Shown piece after piece: positions 10,465-22,312 of a DNA stretch of 64,000 bases. Position 1 is the first letter of the stretch, and the number at the start of each line of letters is the position of its first letter. The position numbers and the translations under genes are program-made. Source of the stretch: Amylostereum areolatum (Eukaryota; Basidiomycota; Agaricomycetes; Russulales; Stereaceae); NCBI GenBank assembly GCA_012932865.1, contig SAXG01000010.1, positions 62,001 to 126,000 of the forward strand. The letters run 5' to 3'. The notes under the pieces are model-generated. The model worked only from the letters and a program-made list of their open reading frames with translations. It ran no database searches and was not told where the DNA came from.

Positions 10465-12227
10465 ATGCCTGGACCCGGTCCCCGCACCTTCGCCACCCTC
10501 GGCATGTTCATCGTGGACGAGTTCACCTACGCCGACGCCCAGGGCGCGCCCACCGGCCAATGCTGCGATCCCCAGGAAAGTCCCCGAGGACCGAGCCCGT
10601 CCCCGTCCCACATCCCACACTGACACTCCTCGTCCAGATCGGCGGCGGTGGCACCTACGCCAACCTCGGCGCCCGAATCTGGTGCGCTCCCTCCCTCCCT
10701 CCCGCCCACCACCCGATCCCGATCCTCACATACCCCCCTCTCGCACCGTCCCCACCCTTGACATGCCCCCCCTCTCGCATCGCCCCCACCCTTAACATGC
10801 CCCCCCCTTGCGTCACCCCCCCCACCCCCCCACCCTAGGCTCCCCCCGCACGCGCTCGGCATGCTCGTCGACGTCGGCCCCGACTTCGACCCCGCCATGC
10901 GCCGCGCGCTCGACGCCTACGGCCCCGCCATGTGGCTCTTCCGCCCGCGCACGGACGGCGCGGGCACGACGCGCGCGAGGAACGCGTACGTGGGCGATCG
11001 GCGCGGGTGCGTTGGCGCTCTCCTCCTCTCCCTCCCCTCCCCTCTTCCTCCTCCTCCTCCCTCCCTTACATCCATCCGTCTGTCCATCCTTCATTCCATC
11101 CCCCCCCCCTCCCCTGCGCTTGCGATATACCTCTAACGAAGCGTGTGGGGGCCGGAAACCAGGTTCGAATACCTCACCCCGCGCATCCGCCTCACCCCGC
11201 GCGATCTCGCGCCCACCCCGCTCGCCGCCCCGCGCCACCTCCACTTCATCTGCTCGCCCGCGCGCGCCGCCGCGATCGTCGCCGAGCTGCGCGCGCTGGC
11301 CTGGGCGCCGACGACCGTGTTCGAGCCCATCCCGGTGCGTCGCGCCGCCCCCCTACGAATACAGTCTTACGAGGGCTGACCGGACCCCGCGCCCTGTTTC
11401 GTCCCCTCCTCCTCCTCCTCCTCCTCCTCCTCCTCGCGGCGTGCAGGATCGCTGCGTCCCCGAAGAACTGCCCGCGCTCGTCGCCGTGCTCCCGTCCATC
11501 CACATCCTCAGGTACGTACGTAACACGCTCGAAGCTCTCATCCCCCCTCACTCGCAACACGCTTTACACACGCTCGCCCCCCCCCCCCGTCGAAAGCCCC
11601 AACGCCGAAGAAGCCCTCTCCCTCCTCTCCCTCCCGCTCCCCGCCACCCGCCCCGCCATCGAATCCGCCTGCGCGGCCTTCCTCGCGCTCGGCGTCGGCC
11701 CCGCGGGCTCGGGCTCCGTGATCGTCCGCAGCGGCGCGCTCGGCGCGTACGTCGCGAGCCGCGCGCGCGCGGGGGTGTGGGTGGACGCGTTCTGGGGGGA
11801 TAAGGATGCGGAGCGGGTGGTGGACGTGACCGGTGCGTGTGTTTTTTTTCCTTCTTTCCCTTTCTTTCGTCGGGCGCGGCTTGCGGCTGACGGTTGTTGG
11901 GTGGGGTGTCCGTCGTTTGGAAGGTGCGGGGAACGCGTTCCTCGGGGGCCTCGTGGCGGGGCTGGTCGAGACCGAGGGCGACGTGCCGCAAGGTGAGCTC
12001 AGGGCTCGCTCGCGCGCGTTGGTGGTTCGTACCGCTGAGAATCGGGCGACGGCGGGCCAGCGGTGCTCTACGGGACCGTGTCCGCGTCGTACACCATCGA
12101 ACAGAAGGGCCTGCCGCGCCTCACCCGCGCCGCACCCGCCGCCGACGACGCCGCCGACGAGGAATGGAACGGGGACTCGCCCCGCGCGCGGCTGGAGGCG
12201 CTGCGGGCGCGCGTTGGGGGGCAATAA
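10465..12227 (+). CDS. MAK32-like PfkB-family carbohydrate kinase
   Basis: This is a ribokinase-fold protein of the fungal Mak32 group. In yeast MAK32 supports dsRNA killer-virus maintenance; the substrate is unknown. Later exons read cleanly: 10638-10681 (IGGGGTYANLGARIW), 10839-11006 (LGMLVDVGPDFDPAMRRALD), 11163-11334 (FEYLTPRIRLTPRDL), 11447-11511 (DRCVPEELPALVAVLP), 11597-11832 (SPNAEEALSLL...), 11924-11992 and 12061-12227. The PfkB signature appears as VTGAGNAFLGGL, with Asn where the usual GAGD motif has the catalytic Asp, a known variation in this subfamily. Exon 1 (MPGPGPRTFATLGMFIVDEF...) lacks a clean in-phase GT donor near 10578; dropping one A from CCCAGGAAAGT repairs it. A CTC microsatellite fills the intron before 11446. 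The TAA stop is at 12225-12227. Confidence 0.9.
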
Positions 12228-12397
12228 GATAGATGAATAACCAGTGTACGGTAACGGCGTGCGTGCGAAGGAAGTAATACACCAAGGAGGGGAGCGGAGA
12301 ACTGAGAACGGGGACGGCGCGAGAATGGGGCGGGGCGGGGCGGGGCGGGGGATGGGTCTGTGGACGTGTGTAAATGGGAGAGGGGGAAGATGGGGGG

Positions 12398-13233
12398 TCA
12401 TGGCTGCTGCTGCGACTGGAACTTGGCGCGGCTCTCGGCGAAGAGCTGCTGCTGTCGCTCGAGGAGCTCCTCCTCGGTCAGACCCGATTGCTCGAGCTTC
12501 GACACTTTCTTCTCGCGGTCCTGCGATGGTGTGGGGGGGAGGATAGGTGGGCTGAGATGAGACGAGCACGGAGGGAGCGGGGAAAGGGGGGGAGGGAGGG
12601 GGGCGCACCTTTAGTTGCTGTTTGTGGTCCTTGAGCACGTCCTCCACCTCCTCCGTGAACGAGTCGAAGCCCAGCCTCTGATGATAATAGAAAGAACCCC
12701 CCCAAAAGGAAGTCGACGAGAGGCATTTTCAGCGTCTGCCGTCCATCCCGAGCAAAAGGGAAGGGGAGGAGGAGGAGGAGGAGGAGGAGGAGGAGGAGCG
12801 CACCTGCAACGCCCCGATGATGTGTTCCGGCGCGATCGTCTTCTTGGACTCTTGCTCGCATATCTCGTTCGCCTCGGACGAGATCAGGTGGATGAACTCT
12901 GCACGTCACCCCCGCGGCCGAACGCTCTCAGCTCCGATGCATGAAAAAAACCCTCGCGCGCGCGCGGATGCGGGCAGCGCGCTGGGCGGGGGAGGGGGGG
13001 TCGGGCGACGGGCTCACCTACGCAGCACTCGATGATGAGATCGCGCGTTTCTTTGGCGCAGGTGACGTCTGGAGGAAGGAGTTCTGTGGTGGGAGGGGGG
13101 TGAGGAGGGGGAGGAGACGGAGGAGGGGACGGGGGAGAGGCGGACCTGAGATCATCTTGGCGACGGTGGCCTTTGGGAGGGAGAGATCGTCGTCGGTCCC
13201 GGGGGCGCCCGAGTGTCCGTCGCGGTCGGACAT
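12398..13233 (-). CDS. ncb2: Negative cofactor 2 beta subunit (DR1/Ncb2), histone-fold
   Basis: NC2-beta pairs with NC2-alpha through a histone fold, binds TBP on the promoter and blocks TFIIA and TFIIB entry. The spliced protein starts MSDRDGHSGAPGTDDDLSLP and continues through KATVAKMIS, CAKETRDLIIECC, EFIHLISSEANEICEQE, SKKTIAPEHIIGALQ and RLGFDSFTEEVEDVLKDHK. It ends with the basic and Gln-rich helix KVSKLEQSGLTEEELLERQQ and FQSQQQP, with TGA at 12398-12400. These blocks match DR1 orthologues closely, so the call is secure. There are four introns of about 60-130 nt; one holds a GGA repeat at about 12766-12798. The stop faces the MAK32-like stop 170 bases away, and the start is head-to-head with SmF. 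Confidence 0.96.
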
Positions 13234-13458
13234 GGGGACGGTGCGAGCGCGGGTGAAGGTGCGTGGAGAAGGAGGAGAGGAGTACGGAGGGAGGGAGGCT
13301 TGAAGCTTGAGGGGGTGCCGGAGGCGCGTCGCGCGTCCGAGGCCATCATCGCGCCGGTTTATATGCGCCGCGTGGGGGCGAACTGGCCTTCGAAGTTCGC
13401 ACGTGAGCTCCTTTCTTTCTTTCCTTCCACCGCCCCCCCTCAGGCTCCAAGTCCAACC
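13234..13458. promoter_or_regulatory. Bidirectional promoter, NC2-beta / SmF
   Basis: 225 bases separate the two outward start codons of a TBP regulator and a splicing protein. GGTTTATATGCG at about 13357-13368 is a TATA-like element about 95 bases before the SmF start. A TTTCTTTCTTTCC pyrimidine tract follows. The pairing is seen directly; co-regulation is inferred. Confidence 0.45.
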
Positions 13459-14000
13459 ATGTCCGCCGTACGTCCACCCTTTCTCTCTTCCTGTTTTTCA
13501 TTCCTCCGGGAGAGGGGGGTCCGCAGGCTGACGACGCGCGGCGGTGCTCCCAGGTCAACCCGGTCAACCCGAAGCCGTTCATGCAGGAGCTCACCGGCAA
13601 GCCCGTCTACGTCAAGCTCAAGTGGGGATTAGAGTACAAGGGCTTCCTCGTCAGCACGGACGGGTACATGAACCTCCAGGTACGTACCCCCCTCCCCCCC
13701 CTCGCTCGCCGCAAAATACACACCCTGATCGCGACGCATCGGCGCGCAACAGCTCGCGAACACCGAGGAGTTCCAAAACGGAGAGTCGACGGGCACGCTC
13801 GGCGAGGTCTTCATTCGGTGCGTCGTCCCCGCTCGCCGCTCCCCCCGTTCCCTCCCACGTGCTGACCCGCGAGCGACGACGCGCAGGTGCAACAACGTGC
13901 TCTACATAATAAGTCTTTTCTCTCTTCTCGCCTTCCCCCTTTTTGGTGGGTCGGACGCTGACCGCGCATCGATCAGCACAGGGAGGCCCCCGCCGAATAG
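13459..14000 (+). CDS. Small nuclear ribonucleoprotein F (SmF)
   Basis: SmF is one of seven Sm ring proteins on U1, U2, U4 and U5 snRNA. The first exon encodes only MSA (13459-13467). The second, 13554-13679, gives [17 protein letters not shown] and the Sm1 motif [17 protein letters not shown]. The third, 13753-13817, gives [20 protein letters not shown], and 13887 onward gives the Sm2 motif RCNNVLYI. The ending is less sure: the expected continuation (REAPAE then TAG) lies at 13980-14000 after a possible intron of about 65 nt, but its donor near 13905-13911 is not canonical, so one base may be wrong there. Total length of about 84 residues fits the family. Without that last intron the frame would run on with unrelated sequence to 14097. 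Confidence 0.9.
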
Positions 14001-14520
14001 ACGCGCGCGCGCCTCGGTGCGCGATCCGTGCCAAAAAATGCGTCGGGGTAGCAGGGGCAGGCCGGGGGCGGAGAACGAGGTGCTACATGCTATGTAGCGT
14101 GGCGCCGAATTGCATTCTGTATTTTTATTTTTTCTGGAGCGTTGTGGCGGGCAGCGGGGCGTTCGCGGTCGACGGGCTCCGTAAGCACGTACGTTCCTGT
14201 GGGGACATCGACCGAACGACGATCGCCGAGAACGAGAGGGACCGGAAATTAATGCGAGAGCTGCCGTATCTTGGAAAGCGTAAAGTATACATAGCGTACG
14301 AGCCGGAACAGTCAGATGGGATACTAGTAGGTGGAAGCGGTATTTTTGAGAGCGACGTCGATGGCGCCGGTAATACATAACCTTGCGAAAAGGGAAGGAT
14401 CGCCTGTCCGTGCGTTCGTCTAAAAGCCCCGTCCACGACCCCTGCGAGAACCAGTAATCATCATCAGACATTTTGCAACGACCAAGGGTGGAGGGCGAGG
14501 CCGCGACGAGTCCACGACCC
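14001..14520. other. Convergent 3' flank, SmF / Pab2
   Basis: This 520-base spacer lies between two stop codons. It is less GC-rich than the flanking exons (for example TATTTTTATTTTTTCTGG at about 14118) and probably holds both 3' UTRs. No further gene can be supported. Confidence 0.45.
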
Positions 14521-15407
14521 TTACCTGCCGCGATATCCCCTGTAGGGTTGGTAGCCTCCTCCCCCGCGGTAGCCCCCCCTGTAGCCCCCGCGATAACCCC
14601 CTCGGCCGCGCCCTCTGTTGAACCCAGGGATGTTCGTTCGCTTCGGTGTGACCTGGACAGCTTCAGCCGCACAACCCTCAGGACACGCGGAGCACGGGCC
14701 CTCACCTTGATCAAACGACCATGGAAAAGCGAGTTGTCGAGCGCCATGGCGGCGTCGACGTGTTCGGGCTCGGCGAACTCGACGTAGGCGAACCTGTACC
14801 GGGCGGGGGGGGGGGGGGGGGGGGGTCGTGAAAAAGGGCTCTTTCGACCGACGACGACCGCACGCGCAAACGCACCCTTTTGGATGTCCGGTGAACTTGT
14901 CGCAGAGGATCGTGACGCGGTTGATGGTCCCGCACGCCTGGAAGTGCGCCTGGATGTCCTCCGGCGTGGCCGCGTATTCGACCTACGCAAACGACGGGGA
15001 AGTGAGATGAGGCGGGGCGGGACGGGGAAGGGAAGGGGCGGGATGGACGCACGTTTCCGATGAAGACGCTTCGGTTGTCGGCGAGCGACTTGTCCTCCTC
15101 GGTGTCCATTGGCACCGATTCCTGCGTGCTCTGCTGACCCTGGCTCTCGCTCTCCGCCGCGGCCTGGAGCTCGCGCAGCTTCTTCGCCTCTCGCTCCATC
15201 TCTTCTACGCGTTGTTTCATGAGGATGATCTCCTGTCAGGGGGGAGGAGGGTGTGTAGGGTGACGGGGGGCACGCGCACAGCTGGCGGGTCAGCACGGTT
15301 TATAGGGTCGTAGAGGGGCCACGCACCTTTGTCTCCTCCTCCTCGTTGTCGTCCATTGTTGGATCTGTGGCGCTGGGATCAGGGTGTGCGGACGCGACGT
15401 CGGCCAT
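14521..15407 (-). CDS. pab2: Nuclear poly(A)-binding protein 2 (Pab2/PABPN1 type)
   Basis: Pab2 binds growing poly(A) tails in the nucleus and links them to polyadenylation and exosome turnover. The start is [18 protein letters not shown], followed by an acidic stretch and the coiled-coil helix [19 protein letters not shown]. One RRM follows, with RNP2 SVFIGN and RNP1 GFAYVEF, plus [14 protein letters not shown] and [16 protein letters not shown]. The tail [18 protein letters not shown] and repeated RGGY units ends in YRGYRGR with TAA at 14521-14523. Such RGG tails are methylated in the family. The order helix, single RRM, RGG tail is diagnostic of Pab2 rather than cytoplasmic Pab1. Introns are 50-130 nt, and one carries a 21-G run (14805-14825). 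Confidence 0.95.
14805..14825. repeat. 21-base G homopolymer in a Pab2 intron
   Basis: An uninterrupted run of 21 G on the plus strand (C on the coding strand) lies close to the intron's 5' splice site. Such a run is prone to consensus-length error. Confidence 0.9.
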
Positions 15408-16586
15408 GGCGTGGTAAGTATAGGGTTGGACTTTGCGGTGAGGGGCTGGCCCTTTCAATTCGCGCGGCGGATGCGTTCTTTGCCTCCACGGCCGGTGGGA
15501 ATTTTCCCGGTGCCGCACGTGAGCTTACGTAGAGGTCAGGTGACGACCCCGAACGCGTCCGCTCGGGGTGCCTCTTTGTTCGCTCGAACTCGATACATAT
15601 TTATATATATATTAACTGGCCACACGACGACTACAATTGCGTGCGCCTGGGAGGCAGGTCTTACCCATAGTCTTGGAATCTGGGCAGAGAGCCATGACTG
15701 GGACGGTTACAGTGGCCTGTGGCACTCGACGTCTTCCCGGTCTCGGACACTCGCGCGGAACATTGGCCAAGTAAATTGGCCTCCTCAGGTTAAAGTGCAC
15801 TTAGGCAGTGCCATCGGTAGTTGTTCTACATCGCCCGCATAAAAGAGGTCCAAGAACATGATTTGTGCATCCGTCAACATAACGCGAGCGCTTCGAGGAC
15901 ACAGGACACATGATGGCGATATGACTATCGTTGACTACCCCGACAGCTTGTGTCTTCGGCATGCTGCACCGGTTGCCGTAAGAAGAGCTTGTCCAAGAGA
16001 AGATTTCGCGACATAACTTTGAACCAAACCAGGAAGAGGAAATCGAACCACCAACACTCGCAGCTGAGGAAGATGGGAAGCCATCGATACCTTTGGGCGC
16101 TGTAGGCGCGGCCGGGTATCTTACGGCAACCCTCGGAATGCTGGAGCAGTCGTCCACGAGTCTACGGAGCCCTTGGGAATATGGGTTGGCGAACCGGGAG
16201 AGACAGCAGCCGGAGTTGAGCACGCTGGACACAGCCTTAGGGAGCATTCGGGCACACACGAGAAAGCCTGAGGGAGAAGCACATAAATAGAAGAAAAGAT
16301 GCAGACGTCGAGAAAATTTCGGAGGATGTTGGAGATACAAGGCGAGGCAAGGAGGAGGAAGTTGCGCTGACATTGTAAGGCGGCGGAGCGGAGGGAAGGG
16401 ACTCGGGAGTTGAGAGGACTCGGAGGGTGTGTGAGGCGGAAGGGCGAGGACAATTGTCCGTGCGGCGCTTGCCGATGCCAGGAACACCGAGCCGAGCGCA
16501 AAACCCTCTTGCCTCCGATCCACCACTGCCCTCCCTACACCTATTTAATTGCCCGAGGCCGCAGGGGAACCCTTGACAACTTTCAG
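15408..16586. promoter_or_regulatory. Divergent intergenic region, Pab2 / zinc-cluster factor
   Basis: These 1.18 kb separate the Pab2 and transcription factor start codons. An AT tract (ATATTTATATATATAT) at about 15597-15612 lies about 190 bases upstream of the Pab2 start. A 241-codon open frame on the minus strand (15801-16526) has no recognisable domain and I do not call it. The last 150 bases before 16587 are the likely leader of the transcription factor. Confidence 0.4.
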
Positions 16587-19500
16587 ATGGCATCCCAACA
16601 GAAGAAGAAGCGCACAGAAGAACCCCCTCTACCCACAGACGGCGGCCAGCGCCCGGTACCCCTCCAACGGCGGAGGGTATGGAGGGCTTGCGAAAGTTGC
16701 AGGTGCGTCTCCTCCGTTTCTTCCCGTTTCACATCTCACCTCCCTCCCACAGGAGAAAGAAGATCAAGTGTGACGGGACTGAGCCAACCTGCTCTCAGTG
16801 CTCGTCGTCGGGCTCGCAATGCACCTGGCTTCAGACGAAGGACAGGGCCGCGCTGAGTCGACAGTCAGTGATTATCAATTCCGAAGTGACCGCAGATTGA
16901 CGTGTTTTCAGCTATGTGCAGGAGCTCGAGGCTCGTCTGCTTCACATGGAGTCTCTTTTCTCTCAGATCGCCCCCGTACTCGACCACCTCGGCCAGTCCG
17001 CCAACGCTCCTCCCGGTGCCCAACCCCCCCAATCACCTGCAACATCTGCCGCCGCCGCATCCGCCGCATCCATCATCCAGTCTCTCGTCGATAAGGACAA
17101 GGCATCCCACGTCACCGATAATCGCTCAACCCCGGACTCCTCAGCTTCGGTCAAGATCGAGGACGATGTCGTCGATGGCCTCGGTCAACTCGCCCTCGAC
17201 GAGCACGGACACATGCGATGGATCGGGGGCTCGTCTACCATGTCCCTTATACAATCCTTCAAGGCAGCCACCTCCGCGCCGCATTTTCGCGTATCCCCCA
17301 TGGCTGAGGACACTAGCACCCCGAACAAGCTCTATTTCCCTGCTTCAGTGTTCTTCGGGAAGGTTCGCGCGTTGCCTGGCCCCGAAGAAGTGGAGTATCC
17401 AGACCGCGACCTGGCAGATACCCTCGTGCGTCTTCCCTTATTCGTGTATCTGTCGATCGAGGCTGACTATGGCATATCAGGTCGACGCGTACTTCACAAG
17501 GTTTCACTTCCTTTGTCCCGTCCTCGATAAACCCACATTCTTGCGCCAGTACGCATTCTTGATGGACAGGACGAATGACCCTACTCTAGCGCGGACCGAG
17601 ACGGCCTTCATCGCCCTGGTCTTCGCGGTGTTTGCATGTGCCGCACAATTGGTCGATGACCCGCGACTGAAAGGAGAAAAGGAGGACGACGGAGGGGTGG
17701 GGATGGTTTACTACGAGAGGTAAGTCTCGCTCGCAATCATCATAGTAGACCTGCTAACCCGACATGCCAGGGCTCTTATCCTCCACTACATTAGCCATGC
17801 GTCGATTCAGGTACCGCACGTCCAGTGCTTCGTCCTCCTTTCATCCTTCCTGTGCTCTGTCAACTGCCTCCCTCAAGCGTGGCTTCTCATAGGACAGGCA
17901 GTCAGGATGGGTCAGGATCTAGGCCTACACGTGAGTATATATCTCATTCATCCCATTCAATGGGGCTCAGACCCCGCTCTTCTAGCGCTCCCCGCAGAGG
18001 ATCAATATAAGCCTGGTCGAAAAGGAAACGCGCCGAAAGATTTGGTGGGGAGTCTACATTCTCGATCGAATGCTCGCGCTGGCACTTGGACGCCCGTTGG
18101 GCGCCGAGGATTCGGACTGCGACGTAGAGCTCCCCGTGGCCATCGACGACGACCACCTCCCGGATTATTTCGCTGGATCGCCCATGGCGAACGATTCCCC
18201 GTCGCTGATGGCTGGTTTCATCGCCCTCACGTCGCTGTACAGGATCGCCGGGAGAGTCATGCGGCAAGTCTATGGCATCGACAAGCAAGAGAACGTCGAC
18301 GCAGAGCGGCGCGCCCAGCTGCAGCAGGATGTGGAGGCGCTCGACAAAGAGCTCACCCAGTGGCTGGATGACCTTCCCCCCGTGTTCAAAACGCACATGG
18401 TCAACGAGCGCCAGGTGTCCATGGGCGCTGTCCTGTCCAGTCATTATTACTCCGTTCTGACAGCCCTCCACCGCAACCTCCTGCCGGTCACCAAAGACCA
18501 ACCCATCGCGCCCCGTTCGGCCTGCCAAGGCCGTCTCTTCGGCGCGCACATGCATACGACTGGCGCCGTTCATCAAGAACGTCGTTCCGCCTTCCCACCA
18601 CCTGGCCTTCTTCATCCAGCACCTGTTCAGCTGCGCCGTGATCGTTCTCCTTTATGCAATGCACGTGTCCGACGAGCATGCAGCCAACGCGGCTCTGGAC
18701 GAGGCGCAGATCTGCCTGCCCGCCCTCGAGTCTTGGGAAGGCCTCTGGCCTGGGGCGCGCAAGTGCAGAGAACTCCTCTCCGAACTCATGGCGACCGCTC
18801 GAGAAGCCGTGAACTCGAATCAACAGAACGCAAGCTCGTCCATGGCCAGTCCCTCGAATATCCCCCTTCCCCAGTCCGCACCGCGCTCGTCCACCTCTAG
18901 AGAGCGGCGGCGTTCCTTCTCTTCTTCCCAGCCTATGGCCGGAAAACCGATACGAAATAAACTCAACCTACGCCGCAACCTTTCGCCTGAATCACGACAG
19001 TCAAGACCTTCTCATGGATCGGCTGCTATTCGATATGAATGTGAGTTTGGTTCCGTTGGTATTTTTTTGTTTCTTCATTAAACCGGGATAATCTATTCCA
19101 GCTCAACGGGCACGATCTACGTCTCGGAGACGTGGACATGAGGACGTGGAAGACGCCGATCGACCTGGGCACCACCCATATCGTCTGCAATTCCCCCTCC
19201 GCCCTTCTCAGAGCGCTCTGAGCTCGCCAACCTCTGCCGGAAGCTACAACTCCCCACGCCTGAATCTGGTCGAACTGGATCGGAGTCCGGCCGTGCAAAC
19301 CGTGCCTTCCTTCAGCACCTCCTTGAACGGGCCCGTGTCGCCGGTGCCCAACATGAACGGATACGACTTTGATTTCATGCAAAGTCAAAGCAACCCGTTC
19401 AGCCAGGCCGGCGGGGCGGAGCAGTGGAACTACGACGACAAGAGCCTGTTCAACAATAATCAGGACCAGGGTCTCGGTCTTTTCGAGCCGCCTTCGTTCG

Positions 19501-19809
19501 AAGCAACCGGCGACGATCGATCCATCTGCGCTCTACGGCGGAAGTGGAGCCTTCCTCTTCGCAGATTGGCGGCGGACTTGTACGGGTTGCCCCCCGTCGC
19601 GCCGTCGACGACGTTCCCCACAGCCCGGCCTGCCTTTCCACGGGTTCGACTACTTGCGGAACTACGACGGGTTCCCGAATGGAGGCGAACAGGACCTGCT
19701 CGGGCAGGGCTTCGACGCGAACGTGTTCAGGATCGAGCCGGATCTGCCCTTCACCCTCGGCGAGCTGTCGTCTGACGGTGCGGCGGGCGGGGGAGGAGGG
19801 ACGCGATGA
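16587..19809 (+). CDS. Zn2Cys6 transcription factor with fungal_trans domain, frameshifted as sequenced
   Basis: The N-terminus has a zinc binuclear cluster: WRACESCR, an intron, then RKKIKCDGTEPTCSQC and GSQCTW, giving C-x2-C-x6-C-x6-C-x2-C-x6-C. A heptad-like dimerisation helix follows (YVQELEARLLHMESLF). The middle region fits fungal_trans: AYFTRFHFLCPVLDKPTF, AWLLIGQAVRMGQDLGLH and ETRRKIWWGVYILDRMLALA with LGRP. The C-terminus is Ser-, Asn- and Gln-rich and probably activating (MNGYDFDFMQSQSNPF, LPFHGFDYLRNYDGFPN). Two single extra bases must be skipped, in C runs at 18511-18514 and near 19616-19619; on both sides the protein continues well. Target genes are not predictable. Neither neighbour suggests a pathway-specific regulator. 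The TGA stop is at 19807-19809. Confidence 0.85.
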
Positions 19810-20261
19810 CGAGGGAGGGGGTTGGGCTTCCAGCTCATGATTTTTATGATCTCAGTTTTTCCTTTCGTTCCACATCGGCGGGCTGCCGCAATCTGTATTC
19901 CTAGTTCCTACACGATCTTACATATTACTGACAGGACTTTTTTCGCGTCACGCTTTGGTTGGTGGTCGAGAGCGTACTTTATGCCCACTATACAGCATGT
20001 GTAGTTAACTTTGTAGGATAGTGCTCTTCGTATGGACAGGTTTTTTTCCCCCTCCCTTCCAAGTTTACTAGAATAGGTGTAGGGCCTGTAGGCTTTGTCT
20101 CGACCCGTCTCGGCTGTTGTCAGCTCGCAAACACGGGGGACGGAGGCTGCGAACCCCCGGGCCAACCGGCAACTCGATCATCCGAGTTCAGTATATGAGT
20201 GCGGGGTAACCGGCACCGGCACTGTGCCTCTTACCCCAGACTATCCTTCCGAATCCCCACC
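19810..20261. other. Spacer between transcription factor and acyl-CoA dehydrogenase
   Basis: This stretch of 452 bases between two plus-strand genes is AT-rich at first (3' UTR of the transcription factor). It then has CGGGGTAACCGGCACCGGCA near 20202 and a C-rich leader before 20262. No gene is seen. Confidence 0.45.
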
Positions 20262-22312
20262 ATGTCCAACCATCCCATCGCAGACCTCACCTCGCCCTCA
20301 GCATGGGCTATGGTGCGACTCTTCCTACTTATCGCTCTTTTTTCTTAAGCTCATAACGTTCGTGCGAACAGGTCGAGGACAAGTTCTCGCCGTTCGCGAA
20401 GGAGACGCTTTCTAAGCTCATCAAATTCCTCGACGTGCGTCGCGTCGTCTTGTTTGCCGTGTGGTGGTTAGTCATGTGCATTGGTATTGTCTAGGAGGAA
20501 GTTGCGCCGGCCAGACGCGTCAGCGCTGCTCAGCTCCCACCTGGTCCTGAACGTTGGAAGACCGTCCTTCCCATCGTCCAGGACCTCAAGGCCAAGGCGC
20601 GCAAGCTGGGCCTGTGGAACCTTTTCTTGAGCAAGGCGCACTATCCCGAGCACGGTGTCCCGCTCACAAACCTCGAGGTGCGTACTCTTGAGCGCCCCTC
20701 GTCTTGGCGTCGCGAGCTTCATGTTCTTTGGCTTAGTATGCGGTGATGGCGGAACTCCTTGGGCGACATGGAAATCTCGCCTCCGAAGCTGTGAACTGCG
20801 CTGCGCCGGACACGGGGAACATGGGTGCGTTTTGCGCCATCTAAGATGTACGAGAGAATTGTTGACCGAAGGTCGATGTACAGAGGTCTTTGCGCGTTAC
20901 GCGAATGCTGAACAGCAGGAGAAGTGGCTCATCCCTCTTCTGAACGGCGAGATTCGGTCTGCGTTTGCCATGACGGAGAGGTTTGGTGCGTTTCATTTCC
21001 GCTGAGTTTATTTCTGGCGGTGTTTGGCTGACTGGGGATGGCTGCAGTCGCGTCCTCTGATGCCACGAATATCCAGACTTCCATGAAGCAGGAGGGCAAC
21101 GACATCGTCATCAATGGTCACAAGTGGTATGTTCTTCTCGTCGACTTGAATAACGCATGTTTGAGTTGACTGTCCACGCGTACCCAGGTTCGCCAGCGGT
21201 GCAGGTGACCCGAGATGCAAGGTTTACTTGGTCATGGGCAAGAGCGACCCGACCAACTCGAACACGCACAAACAGCAAAGCGTGGTTATCGTGCCGGCCG
21301 ACACGCCTGGTGTCAAAATGATCCGTCAGATGGGTGTGTTCGGATACGACGACGCCCCGCATGGCCATTCGGAGATCATCTTCGAGAACGTGCGGGTTCC
21401 TGCGAGCAACCTCGTCCTCGGTTGGGGGCGTGGCTTCGAGGTGCGTGTCTTTCTGCGTTGCGATGTGGTGTACGTTGAATGTTGGTCGTAGATCATTCAA
21501 GGACGATTGGGGTGCGTTTTTCCCCTTCGCTTATGGGCAAAGTGTAGCTCACATTGCTGTGAAGACCTGGTCGTATCCACCATTGCATGCGATCAATTGG
21601 TGTCGCTCAACAGGCCCTGGACACCATGATTTTACGCGTGACCGACCCTTCTCGCAAGGCGTTTGGGAAGGTTCTCCACGAGCACGGTCAGCCGACTTTC
21701 TATGCATGTAGCCGTTGTCATCTGACTTCCGCCGTCTCGTGAAGGTACCGTTGTGGCCGACATCGCTAAATCACGCGCTGAAATCGACAGTGCACGGCTT
21801 CTGGTGCTGAGTGCAGCGTTACAGGTAGCGACTTCTCCTTCGCTCCTTCTGGCTTAAGACTCTGACCGAACCCGGGATGATAGATTGACAAGGCGCAGGC
21901 GAAGGGTGCTTTGAAGGAGATTGGGATTGCCAAGGTTTGCACATGGTCCTTGTTCTTCTCGTACGTTTGACGCTCATCGTACCTGCTAGTTTACCGTACC
22001 TTCCATGGCTCTCCAGGTTGTTGACCGTGCGATTCAATCGTTCGGCGCCATGGGTGTCAGCCAGGACACCACGCTCGCGGGCGACTGGGCCAACCTCCGC
22101 ACCTTGCGTATTGCCGACGTAAGCTTTCTGTATGGACCACTTGCTTCGTTGTCACTGAGACTGGCTCTATGTAGGGCCCCGACGCCGTCCACCTTCAGCA
22201 GATCGGGCAGAGGGAGCTCAAGCGCGCTAGTGCCTTGAGAGCGAAAGCCGCGACAATCAAGAAGCGCGAGGACGCGTTGTTCAGCCATTATAACCTGAAA
22301 ACGCCGTTGTAG
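20262..22312 (+). CDS. Acyl-CoA dehydrogenase (ACAD10/11-like clade)
   Basis: This FAD enzyme removes two hydrogens from acyl-CoA in beta-oxidation, in mitochondria or peroxisomes. The spliced protein starts [15 protein letters not shown] and has the N-terminal helical domain ([40 protein letters not shown]). FAD and substrate-binding blocks follow: FAMTERF joined to [13 protein letters not shown], and [18 protein letters not shown]. The C-terminal helical domain includes [51 protein letters not shown] and [20 protein letters not shown]. It ends [10 protein letters not shown] with TAG at 22310-22312. About a dozen short introns splice in phase with no frameshift. ADGPD-HLQQIG is typical of the long-chain ACAD10/11 group. 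No clear N-terminal targeting peptide or C-terminal SKL is present, so the compartment is unsure. Confidence 0.93.

Noticed and set aside
11163..11174. tRNA T-loop-like GGTTCGAATACC
   Set aside because: It is the acceptor and first codons (FEYL) of a MAK32-like exon; no cloverleaf can be drawn around it. No other tRNA or rRNA gene was found.
15801..16526. 241-codon minus-strand open frame upstream of the zinc-cluster gene
   Set aside because: No recognisable motif, no splice structure, and it occupies what should be a divergent promoter. Not excluded, but not supportable.
17321..17340. Idea that the zinc-cluster factor controls a nearby biosynthetic cluster
   Set aside because: Neighbours are Pab2 and an acyl-CoA dehydrogenase; no PKS, NRPS, terpene synthase or transporter is present in the window.
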